From JAYGED01 sp046582565 (lineage in GTDB: Bacteria > Pseudomonadota > Alphaproteobacteria > JAAXGF01), in assembly GCA_046582565.1 (NCBI GenBank), contig JAYGED010000018.1:1-20195 (forward strand): 20,195 nucleotides of DNA. Direction: 5' to 3'. Positions 13,900 through 20,074 of the stretch are shown piece by piece; the stretch's first letter is position 1, and the number at the start of each line of letters is the position of its first letter. The notes beneath the pieces were generated by a model. The model did no database searches. It saw only the letters and a list, made by a program, of their open reading frames with translations, and was not told the origin of the DNA. Position numbers and translations under genes: made by a program.

Positions 13900-15917
13900 G
13901 GCTCGATGCGCTCCAGCATGAGGTCGCCGCTGGCCAGAACGGTGAGCCGCCAGCCGGGCGGCGTCAGGGTGGTCGCCGTGGGCTCCTCGACAACCAAGGG
14001 GCCATCCTGGGTGAACCCCGCCGGTAGGGTAGCGCGATCGGCAAACAGCGCGCTCACCGATTGACCGCCCAGGGTAACCGCCCCCTCCATAAGAACGGCC
14101 TCGGCGTCGGCGTCCGGCGTCGGCGTGAAGAGAGGCGGCAGGGTTCCATCCCGGCGCTGTACAATACGGGTGCGGTAATTCACCGCCTCGACGGGCAATT
14201 GCTCGCGGGCATAGCCATAACGCTCGTTATGGGCCTCGGCGAAGGCGGCGCGGAGGCTGTCGGCGTCGGCGGAGCTGTCCCCGAACCAGACTGTCAGCTC
14301 GTAGGCCTGTCCGGCGTAGCGAAGATCGAGGCCTATAGCCACGTCGCAGGCCTGTGGATCGATACCGTGGCGGGTGGCGGCGGCGAGCCCTTCGGTCTTC
14401 AACTCCTCGATGATGGCGGCATTTAGACTGTTCTCATCCACCGCATGAATATGGGTCCGCACCAGATCGATGGTGGGGTCGGCAACGAGCAGGCCGAAGG
14501 CCGACACAAGACCCGGCGACCAGGGAACCAGCACCCTGGAGATGCCGACTTCCTCGGCAACCATGGCGGCATGAATCGGGCCGCCGCCGCCATAGCCGAC
14601 GAGCACATAATCACGCGGATCGATACCCCGCTCCGTCGACACCAGGCGCAGCGCCGCCGCCATGTTGTTGTTGACCACGCGAAGCACATTATCGGCCGCC
14701 TGTACGGTCGTCTCATCGAGGTCAATTTCCGAGAAGGCCGACTCGGCAAGTTCGGGATAAAGGGTCATGCGGCCGCCGAGGAAGCGTTCGGGGCGCAAGA
14801 TTCCGCTGACCAGCTGGGCGTCGGTCACGGTGGGCGCCTCGCCGCCCTGGCCATAGCAGGCTGGGCCCGGCTTGGCCCCGGCGCTGGCCGGGCCGACGGC
14901 GAGAAATCCGCCGGGATCGAGGGCGGCGATGCTGCCGCCGCCGGCCCCCACGGTGGTGATGTCGATCGAGGGGGAGCGTACCGGCAGGCCGTCGATGCGG
15001 AATTCCTGCCGGGCAGCGGGCTCCAGCTCCGGAGCCAAGCAGACATCCGTACTGGTGCCGCCCATGTCGATGGTGACGGCGTTCTTGATGCCGTTGCGTT
15101 TGGCGAACCACAGGGCGCCGCGCACCCCCGCCGCCGGCCCCGACAGCAGAATGCGCGCGCCCTGCTCGCCGGCGTTGGACGCCGGCATGATGCCGCCGTT
15201 CGATTGCAGGATCTGAAGCGCGCCGGTGAACCCCTGCTCGCTCAAGCCAGCTGCGAGCTTGTCCATATAGCCCTTCACCACCGGGCCGACGAAGGCGTTG
15301 ACCACGGTGGTCATGGTGCGTTCGTATTCACGGAATTCAGGCGAAATCTCATGGCTGGCGGTGACCAGCACATGGGGTGCGCGCTCGCGGATCAGCGCCG
15401 CCAGGGCAGCTTCATGGGCGGCGTTGCGATGGGCATGGAGAAAACAGATAGCGATGGCCTCGACGCCGCCGTCGATGAGCTTCTGCGCCTCGCTCCACGC
15501 CGCATCGAGATCGATGGCCTCGACCACCGCGCCGTCAGCCTGGATACGCTCGGGAACTTCGCGGATGAATTGCCGGGCAACCGGCGGGCGCGGCTTGCGG
15601 TACAGGATTTCGTAGACATTGCCCTGGCGGTCATGAGAGCCAATCTCGATGACATCGCGGAATCCCTTGGTGGTGAGCAGACCGGTGCGCGCGCCGAGTC
15701 GGGTGAGCAGCGCATTGGTCGCCACCGTCGAGCCGTGGATCACATGGCCGACCGCCTCAAGGTCAACCTCGACGGCCTCGATCACCTGCATGACCGCGCG
15801 GTGAATTTCCTCGGGCGTGGACATCACCTTGTGGGTGGTGAGAGCGCCGTCCTCTCGCCGCCAGACAAGATCGGTGAATGTTCCGCCGATCTCGACGCCG
15901 ATGCGATCAAGGGTCAT
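13896..15917 (-). CDS. hyuA: Hydantoinase A/oxoprolinase family protein (673 aa)
   Basis: ATP-binding partner of HyuB, with an ASKHA (actin/hexokinase-like) fold that activates the substrate carbonyl by phosphorylation. Marks: GVEIGGTFTDLVW (7-19, phosphate loop 1), HGSTVATNALLTR (61-73), ISPEFREYERTMTTVVNA (191-208), LSGPAAGVRGA (258-268), TIDMGGTSTDVCL (282-294, phosphate loop 2) and GYGGGGPIHA near 450. The length fits the bacterial HyuA class. The ATG at 15917 is preceded by AGAGA about 8 nt upstream, within a duplicated 20-bp element, and is reached by a chain of ATGA junctions from the reductase gene. A single HyuA serves two HyuB genes here. Cytoplasmic. Family assignment is firm; substrate unknown. 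Confidence 0.93.
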   Translation of the reverse strand: MTLDRIGVEIGGTFTDLVWRREDGALTTHKVMSTPEEIHRAVMQVIEAVEVDLEAVGHVIHGSTVATNALLTRLGARTGLLTTKGFRDVIEIGSHDRQGNVYEILYRKPRPPVARQFIREVPERIQADGAVVEAIDLDAAWSEAQKLIDGGVEAIAICFLHAHRNAAHEAALAALIRERAPHVLVTASHEISPEFREYERTMTTVVNAFVGPVVKGYMDKLAAGLSEQGFTGALQILQSNGGIMPASNAGEQGARILLSGPAAGVRGALWFAKRNGIKNAVTIDMGGTSTDVCLAPELEPAARQEFRIDGLPVRSPSIDITTVGAGGGSIAALDPGGFLAVGPASAGAKPGPACYGQGGEAPTVTDAQLVSGILRPERFLGGRMTLYPELAESAFSEIDLDETTVQAADNVLRVVNNNMAAALRLVSTERGIDPRDYVLVGYGGGGPIHAAMVAEEVGISRVLVPWSPGLVSAFGLLVADPTIDLVRTHIHAVDENSLNAAIIEELKTEGLAAATRHGIDPQACDVAIGLDLRYAGQAYELTVWFGDSSADADSLRAAFAEAHNERYGYAREQLPVEAVNYRTRIVQRRDGTLPPLFTPTPDADAEAVLMEGAVTLGGQSVSALFADRATLPAGFTQDGPLVVEEPTATTLTPPGWRLTVLASGDLMLERIEP

Positions 15918-15920
15918 GTT

Positions 15921-15960
15921 AAAATCTCTATCATGTAATTAAATTCTCTATCATGTAATT
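15921..15960 (-). repeat. 20-bp tandem duplication at the reductase/hyuA junction
   Basis: On the minus strand AATTACATGATAGAGAATTT (15960-15941) is followed directly by AATTACATGATAGAGATTTT (15940-15921), one mismatch in 20. The first copy contains the last codons and TGA of the reductase. Each copy carries ATGA and a TAGAGA that can serve as a ribosome-binding site. The result is two mini-frames, 15954-15931 (MIENLIT) and 15934-15914 (MIEILT), linked by ATGA overlaps into the hyuA ATG. Confidence 0.9.
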
Positions 15961-16814
15961 ACCAGGGGCGTGGCGCGGTCGGGCGGTGGAAAATCGCCGT
16001 CGAGATCGGCCCGGTCTTGATCGTTTAAAACCAGGCCCGCCGCCGCATAATTAGCCGCCACGTGATCCGGGTTCGACGCCTTGGGAATCGTCACCACCGA
16101 GGGCTGGCGCAGGGTCCAGGCCAGGGCGACGGTTGCCTCGCTGACGCCGTGACGCTGGGCCACCGCCGACAAGCCGGGGCGCTGGGAGAGCTTGCCGTCG
16201 TCGAGGGGCGAATAAGCCATCACCGCGATCTGGCGTTCCTCGCACCAGGGCAGCAGATCCCATTCAATGCCGCGCCGATTGACGTTGTAGAGAACCTGAT
16301 TGGCGATCATCCCCGATCCACCGGTTATGGCCTCGGCATCAACCATGCCGTCCGTATCGAAGTTGCTCACGCCGAAGTTCAGAATTTTTTCCTCATGGAC
16401 CAGCTGGGCAAAGGCATCGAAGGTCTCCGACAGGGGATGCGTTCCCTGCCAATGCAGCAGATAGAGGTCGATACGGTCCGTGCCCAAACGCTTGAGACTG
16501 CGCTCGGCGGCCTCGATCACGCCCTTACGGGAGCCGTTGGAGGGGTGAACCTTGGTCACGATGGTGACCGCATCGCGGCGCCCCTTGATGGCTTCGCCGG
16601 TTATTTGTTCGGCGCCGCCATCGGCGTACATCTCGGCGGTGTCGATGAGATCCATGCCCATATCCAGGCCGAGCCTGAGCGCCGCCACTTCACGGTCGCT
16701 TAAGCTGCTGTCCTCTCCCATGCGCCAGGTGCCGAGGCCGAGGGACGGCAGGGCGGCGCCGCCGCGGGTGGCTACCCGGCGAACGACGCCGCCGGAATGT
16801 TCAGAGTCCGTCAT
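15951..16814 (-). CDS. Aldo/keto reductase (287 aa)
   Basis: NADPH-dependent (beta/alpha)8-barrel reductase of an aldehyde or ketone. The catalytic tetrad is visible: Asp58 and Tyr63 in LIDTAEMYADG, Lys88 in IVTKVHPSN, His121 in YLLHWQG. The cofactor end shows NFGVSNFD (about 146-153), AYSPLDDGKL and the VVTIPKASNPDHV phosphate-binding segment near 240-252. The length and the SLGLGTWRMGE start resemble the E. coli YeaE branch. The ATG at 16814 has AGGAGA 8 nt upstream, overlapping the end of the preceding membrane-protein gene (4 bp between the genes), so the two are co-transcribed. The C-terminus runs into the duplicated 20-bp element. In this operon it could reduce an aldehyde arising from amine or hydroxy amino acid breakdown (inference). 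Confidence 0.9.
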   Translation of the reverse strand: MTDSEHSGGVVRRVATRGGAALPSLGLGTWRMGEDSSLSDREVAALRLGLDMGMDLIDTAEMYADGGAEQITGEAIKGRRDAVTIVTKVHPSNGSRKGVIEAAERSLKRLGTDRIDLYLLHWQGTHPLSETFDAFAQLVHEEKILNFGVSNFDTDGMVDAEAITGGSGMIANQVLYNVNRRGIEWDLLPWCEERQIAVMAYSPLDDGKLSQRPGLSAVAQRHGVSEATVALAWTLRQPSVVTIPKASNPDHVAANYAAAGLVLNDQDRADLDGDFPPPDRATPLVIT

Positions 16815-16818
16815 CGTG

Positions 16819-17064
16819 TTATTCTCCTGAAGGCCGTGATTTTGCCCGACGCATGAACCAGCCGATAGCGACGATAGGCAGGACGATCATCGCGCCGACC
16901 AGGACAAACGGTCCGGCCCAGCGTGCGAAACTGACGATGAAGTCAAACAGGCCACGGGCTGTGTCGCCAAGCCATATCCATATATTGAGCGGATCGAGGC
17001 CGAAGAACACAAGCACCAGCCCGACCACGAAGCACCAGAGTAGGATCTTGATCGGTTTTTTCAT
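16819..17064 (-). CDS. Two-helix membrane protein, DUF6460-like (81 aa)
   Basis: Small inner-membrane protein with helices at about 6-23 (ILLWCFVVGLVLVFFGL) and 50-71 (AGPFVLVGAMIVLPIVAIGWFM), and a basic C-terminus. The pattern FGLDPLNIW, then a short amphipathic stretch, then a second helix with VGAxIVLPI resembles the DUF6460 group of alphaproteobacteria; this is recalled, not searched. Function unknown. ATG at 17064 (MKKPIK) gives a natural positive N-terminus. ATG at 17091, behind GCGAGGGGC but very closely spaced, would add nine residues. First gene of the long minus-strand operon by position. It could equally be an unrelated gene whose transcript simply runs on into the reductase. Confidence 0.65.
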   Translation of the reverse strand: MKKPIKILLWCFVVGLVLVFFGLDPLNIWIWLGDTARGLFDFIVSFARWAGPFVLVGAMIVLPIVAIGWFMRRAKSRPSGE

Positions 17065-17110
17065 GACTGACCGGGTGACGGCATTCCCCATGCCCCTCGC
17101 GTTATCGCCT

Positions 17111-17138
17111 GAAACCAAAGCGGTTTCGACAAATTTTA
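17111..17138 (-). promoter_or_regulatory. Candidate operon promoter with dyad operator
   Basis: On the minus strand TAAAAT (17138-17133) resembles a -10 box; the -35 region is poor. About 6 bp downstream, at the expected transcription start, lies a perfect dyad, GAAACC-N5-GGTTTC (17111-17127). It would sit in front of the membrane-protein/reductase/hyu operon. A repressor site at +1 is plausible but inferred. Confidence 0.35.
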
Positions 17139-17189
17139 GACGCTCAAAATATCGGATGTGGCAGCGCGATGCGAGGAAATTACCAGATG

Positions 17190-17450
17190 TCAGTCGCCAA
17201 AGGCGATCACATGCCCGCGTTCGGCGACAGGATAGTCGTGCTGAGAGATTTTCGCGATGGTCGCCTTGTTGATGATGCTCATGGCGCCGTCCATGCCCTC
17301 GAATGGCAGGAATTGCGTGTCACTGCTAAGAATATCGAACAGAGTCTGCTCGGAGCGGAGAAACATCTCGCCATAGAGAACCTTACCACTCGTCAGGGTC
17401 ACCTCGACTTCGGTCCGCACACCCTGAAGATCACTTGCTGATAAAAGCAT
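17190..17450 (-). CDS. Hypothetical protein, small beta-rich domain (86 aa)
   Basis: Not firmly recognised. The alternation VEVTLTSGKVLYGEMFLRSEQ (15-35), then LFDILSSDTQFLPF (37-50), then MSIINKATIAKI (57-68) suggests a compact beta-barrel of the kind seen in small Sm/SH3-like or DUF6812-type bacterial domains. No signal peptide, membrane segment or Cys was seen. The ATG at 17450 has AGGAGA about 8 nt upstream. A TCGCC-AAA-GGCGA stem (17194-17206) overlaps its last codons. It follows the pcm gene after 113 bp containing an alternating dyad, and precedes the hyu operon by about 125 bp, so it may be transcribed alone. Confidence 0.6.
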   Translation of the reverse strand: MLLSASDLQGVRTEVEVTLTSGKVLYGEMFLRSEQTLFDILSSDTQFLPFEGMDGAMSIINKATIAKISQHDYPVAERGHVIAFGD

Positions 17451-17502
17451 GGCCCAATCTCCTCACAAGACTATCACTGCGCCATTACAGCCCATCGCCC
17501 AC

Positions 17503-17530
17503 AGCTTGACCTCTCAAGCTGTTGCTTGAG
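17503..17530. promoter_or_regulatory. Alternating three-arm dyad between pcm and the 86-aa gene
   Basis: AGCTTGA (17503-17509) pairs perfectly with TCAAGCT (17514-17520). CTCAAGC (17513-17519) pairs equally well with GCTTGAG (17524-17530). The middle arm can therefore form only one of two 7-bp stems at a time, each with a 4-nt loop. No T-run follows on either strand, so a simple terminator is not supported. Operator half-sites or an mRNA switch are possible. Confidence 0.6.
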
Positions 17531-17563
17531 TTATCCAAACGTCAAAATGAGGAATTAATGACG

Positions 17564-18265
17564 TCAGTAGGACGCGTCGTCACCGGCGATCATGGTGGAG
17601 AACCTCACGGGAAGGACATCGCGCGTCTTGAGCCGCCCCTGGGTATTCTTGTCCACCACCATGAGCTGCTGAGCGTCTTCGATTCCCGCGGGAATGACCA
17701 TCTTACCGCCGGGTTTGAGCTGTCGCAGCAAGGGCGGCGGGATGAGGTCGGGCGCCGCGGTGACCATGATGGCGTCGAACGGCGCTTGGTCGGACCAGCC
17801 CTGATAGCCGTTGCCGAGGCGAAGCTCGACATTCTCGTAGCCCTGCCCCTTGAGGCGCCGCTTTGCCTCAATGTGTAATTCTTCTATAATTTCAATGCTG
17901 TAAACTGCTATTGCCAGCCGGGAAAGAACGGCGGCCTGATAGCCCAGACCGGTGCCGATTTCGAGCACCCTGTGGTGCGGCTGGATTTCGAGAAGGTCGG
18001 TCATAAAGGCTACCATGAAGGGCTGAGAGACCGTCTTGTCGTAACCGATGGGCAGGGGATGGTCGTCGTAGGCCATGGAACGGTATTCATGGGGCACGAA
18101 TTCATGGCGGGCGACCTCACCCATGACCTCCATCACCCGCTGACCAAGCACATGCGCCCGCCCCTGATCACCGGCTTGGACAGCATGCTCAGCAACCAGC
18201 GCCGCGTGAATGGTGATGAGGTGGATCATATCCCGGCGCATGGCCGTAAATTGCGCGTTTTCCAT
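17564..18265 (-). CDS. pcm: Protein-L-isoaspartate O-methyltransferase (233 aa)
   Basis: Repairs age-damaged proteins by methylating L-isoaspartyl residues with S-adenosylmethionine. The family signature is clear: VARHEFVP (51-58), YDDHPLPIGYDKTVSQPFMVA (66-86) with the TVSQP substrate loop, the SAM motif VLEIGTGLGYQAAVLS (100-115), an acidic SIEIIEEL (123-130), NGYQGW (152-157), FDAIMVTAAP (163-172) and LKPGGKMVIPAG (183-194). The length is near the 210-220 aa norm plus a slightly longer N-terminus. ATG 18265 has only a distant GGAGA, so a start at Met9 or Met13 is possible. It lies 51 bp after the cystathionine lyase-type gene on the same strand. Cytoplasmic. Confidence 0.92.
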   Translation of the reverse strand: MENAQFTAMRRDMIHLITIHAALVAEHAVQAGDQGRAHVLGQRVMEVMGEVARHEFVPHEYRSMAYDDHPLPIGYDKTVSQPFMVAFMTDLLEIQPHHRVLEIGTGLGYQAAVLSRLAIAVYSIEIIEELHIEAKRRLKGQGYENVELRLGNGYQGWSDQAPFDAIMVTAAPDLIPPPLLRQLKPGGKMVIPAGIEDAQQLMVVDKNTQGRLKTRDVLPVRFSTMIAGDDASY

Positions 18266-18316
18266 GACAGTGCCGTAATGGTCTCCGAATTTTATACGCC
18301 TTATCGGCGGCTCTCC

Positions 18317-19459
18317 TTACGCCGCTTCGAGGGCTTGGGTGAGATCGGCGATGATGTCGTCCACATCCTCAATGCCCACGGACAAGCGGACCAGACCGTC
18401 GCTCAAGCCACGGGTTCGGCGCTCTTCGTCGGGAACCTCCGCATGGGTCATGGTAGCGGGATGGGTGATCATGGTTTCGACCGAACCCAGGCTTTCGGCG
18501 AGGCCGCAAAGCTTAACCGTATTCATCAACGTCTTGCCGGCCTTGATGCCGTCCACCAGCTCGAATGAAATCATCCCGCTGAAGCCGGACATCTGCGCCT
18601 TTGCGATATCGTGCTGGGGATGGGACGGCAGGCCCGGATAGGAAACCCGCGCCACCTTGGGGTGGGCTTCGAGGAATTGGGCGACGGCCATGGCGCTTTC
18701 CGCGTGGCGCGCCATGCGTAAATGCAGGGTCTTGACACCGCTAAGAGTGAGCCAGCTATCGAACGGGCTGGGCACCGCGCCGATGGTCTTCTGGATAAAT
18801 TTGAACTGATCGCGGATATCCTCGCGGTTGGTGACCAAGAGACCGCCGATGATCAGGTTATGGCCGCTGATATATTTGGTCAGGCTGTGCATGACGATAT
18901 CGGCGCCGTATTCCAGGGGGCGCAGAAAAACCGGCGTGGCGAAGGTTGAATCGACGCCGAAATAAAGCCCGTTATCCTTGGCGATTTCCGACATGGCGGT
19001 AAGATAAGTTATCTTGAGCAAAGGATTGGTCGGGGTCTCGATCCAGAGCATTTTTGTCTCGGGGCGGATCGCCTGGCGCACGGTCTCGGGCTGGGAGCTG
19101 TCCACATAGGTGAAGCTCAGCCCATAGTTCGTCAAAACCTTGTTGAAATGCCGCGACACGCCGCCGTAGACATCGTCGGAACAGACCACATGATCGCCCG
19201 ACTTCAACAGCTTCATGCAAGCGTCCACTGCCGCCATGCCGCTCGCAAAGGCGATGCCATATTTGCCGCCTTCGATGGCTGCTAAATTGTCTTCGAGCAC
19301 CTGGCGCGTCGGGTTCGATGCTCGGGTGTAATCGAAACCCTTGTCGCTTCCGACTTCATCGAGGACATAAGTTGCTGTTTCATAAATCGGCGGGACAATG
19401 GATCCGGTGGTGGGATCGGGCGTAATTCCGGCGCGAACGACCTTGGTATCAAACTTCAC
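18317..19459 (-). CDS. Cystathionine gamma-lyase/gamma-synthase family enzyme (380 aa)
   Basis: PLP enzyme of the Cys/Met trans-sulfuration family. It carries YTRASNPT (44-51), FASGMAAVDA (71-80), DDVYGGVSRHF (95-105), ETPTNP (141-146), GVDSTFATP (168-176), the PLP lysine K195 in HSLTKYISGH, and the C-terminal SLGSVETMITHPATMTHA substrate segment with RLSVGIED. Gamma-lyases, gamma-synthases and beta-lyases share these motifs, so the exact reaction (cystathionine to cysteine, or the reverse-direction synthesis) is open; lyase is slightly preferred. The start is GTG at 19459, because GGAG lies 7 nt upstream and the conserved part begins at once. The upstream open codons to 19513 run through an 11-bp tandem repeat and were rejected. 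Confidence 0.9.
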   Translation of the reverse strand: MKFDTKVVRAGITPDPTTGSIVPPIYETATYVLDEVGSDKGFDYTRASNPTRQVLEDNLAAIEGGKYGIAFASGMAAVDACMKLLKSGDHVVCSDDVYGGVSRHFNKVLTNYGLSFTYVDSSQPETVRQAIRPETKMLWIETPTNPLLKITYLTAMSEIAKDNGLYFGVDSTFATPVFLRPLEYGADIVMHSLTKYISGHNLIIGGLLVTNREDIRDQFKFIQKTIGAVPSPFDSWLTLSGVKTLHLRMARHAESAMAVAQFLEAHPKVARVSYPGLPSHPQHDIAKAQMSGFSGMISFELVDGIKAGKTLMNTVKLCGLAESLGSVETMITHPATMTHAEVPDEERRTRGLSDGLVRLSVGIEDVDDIIADLTQALEAA

Positions 19460-19476
19460 GGCTGGCTCCTCGGATT

Positions 19477-19498
19477 GGTATTCGGCTGGTATTCGGCT
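19477..19498 (-). repeat. Tandem 11-bp repeat in the leader of the cystathionine enzyme gene
   Basis: Two perfect copies of GGTATTCGGCT (19477-19487 and 19488-19498), i.e. AGCCGAATACC on the coding strand, lie just upstream of the AGGAG ribosome-binding site. They occupy the 86-bp region shared with the divergent HlyU-family gene. They could be operator half-sites or replication slippage. Confidence 0.75.
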
Positions 19499-19545
19499 AA
19501 CATAGAAGAGCATTAGCGGGTTGTATATGGCCGGAGGATGGCATC

Positions 19546-19830
19546 ATGGCGTGGAATTTCTTTGGATTATTCGGCGGCGACAACGGCGACGGGGCGCAGG
19601 CGGAGGCAGTCCCCTACGAAGGGTTCAGCATTAGCCCGGCGCCGCGTAATAATAGCGGCAGCTGGCTGACCGCCGGCGTCATCAGCAAAACCTTTGAGGA
19701 CGGCGAGATTAAGGAACATCACTTCATCCGCGCTGAAACCCATGGTGACCAAGCCGCCGCCGAAGCCTTTTCGATCATCAAGGGAAAGCAGATCGTCGAT
19801 GAATTCGGCGATCGGATGTTCGAAGGGTAA
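19546..19830 (+). CDS. HlyU-family protein (94 aa)
   Basis: Matches the PF10115 pattern by eye: YEGFSISPAPRNNSGSW (25-41), then AGVISKTFEDGEIKEHHFIRAETHGDQAAAEAF (43-75), and a C-terminal IIKGKQIVDEFGDRMFEG (77-94). The family is annotated as transcriptional activator HlyU, but experimental support for these short alphaproteobacterial members is thin and the real role is uncertain. A short FFGLFGG segment opens the protein; it is too short for a membrane helix. The ATG at 19546 has GGAGG 8 nt upstream; an ATG at 19537 is out of this spacing. Divergent from the cystathionine enzyme. Confidence 0.82.
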   Translation: MAWNFFGLFGGDNGDGAQAEAVPYEGFSISPAPRNNSGSWLTAGVISKTFEDGEIKEHHFIRAETHGDQAAAEAFSIIKGKQIVDEFGDRMFEG

Positions 19831-20074
19831 TGTGGTTCTGATAGCCTTTGAACGACCGCATACAGCTGTACAGCGGCCATCCATTAATATTTATTTAAAA
19901 ATTAAAGGGGCTGACATAGATAAGGAATTTTCCATATGAATGTCAGATGGTTAGCCTGGATTATTCATGACGTTCCGTGAAACGGTCGGTGAGCGTGGAT
20001 TAAACTGTTGAGATTCCGTATGATTTTGGTGTTTGAACAAGATCATCCGGCAATAGAAAAACCCACGGCCCACC
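19831..20074. other. AT-rich spacer before the transposase
   Basis: No gene was seen. It holds the palindrome GCTGTACAGC (19865-19874), an A/T run around 19885-19905, the 36-bp dyad at 19911-19946, and a small CCGT-GAA-ACGG stem at about 19975-19985. The left end of the insertion sequence should lie somewhere here, but the terminal inverted repeat cannot be fixed without the right end. Confidence 0.5.
19911..19946. repeat. 36-bp imperfect palindrome
   Basis: The two 18-nt arms match at 14 of 18 positions. The outer CTGACAT/ATGTCAG pairs perfectly over 7 bp, then ATA/TAT and GGAA/TTCC pair around the centre at 19928/19929. It lies 80 bp past the HlyU-family stop and 128 bp before the transposase ATG. 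It could be a regulator site, a bidirectional terminator, or part of the insertion-sequence end. Confidence 0.65.

Noticed and set aside
14445..15938. 497-codon plus-strand open frame opposite hyuA, and similar ones at 12853-14064 and 3158-4273
   Set aside because: These are antisense shadows of HyuA, HyuB copy 1 and threonine aldolase; long antisense frames are expected from GC-biased third positions.
17194..17206. TCGCC-AAA-GGCGA stem as a rho-independent terminator of the 86-aa gene
   Set aside because: The stem is short, lies inside the last codons and is not followed by a T-run on the coding strand.
19460..19513. Longer N-terminus for the cystathionine enzyme starting at 19513
   Set aside because: GTG 19459 has a well-spaced GGAG and begins directly at the conserved region; the extension crosses the 11-bp tandem repeat.
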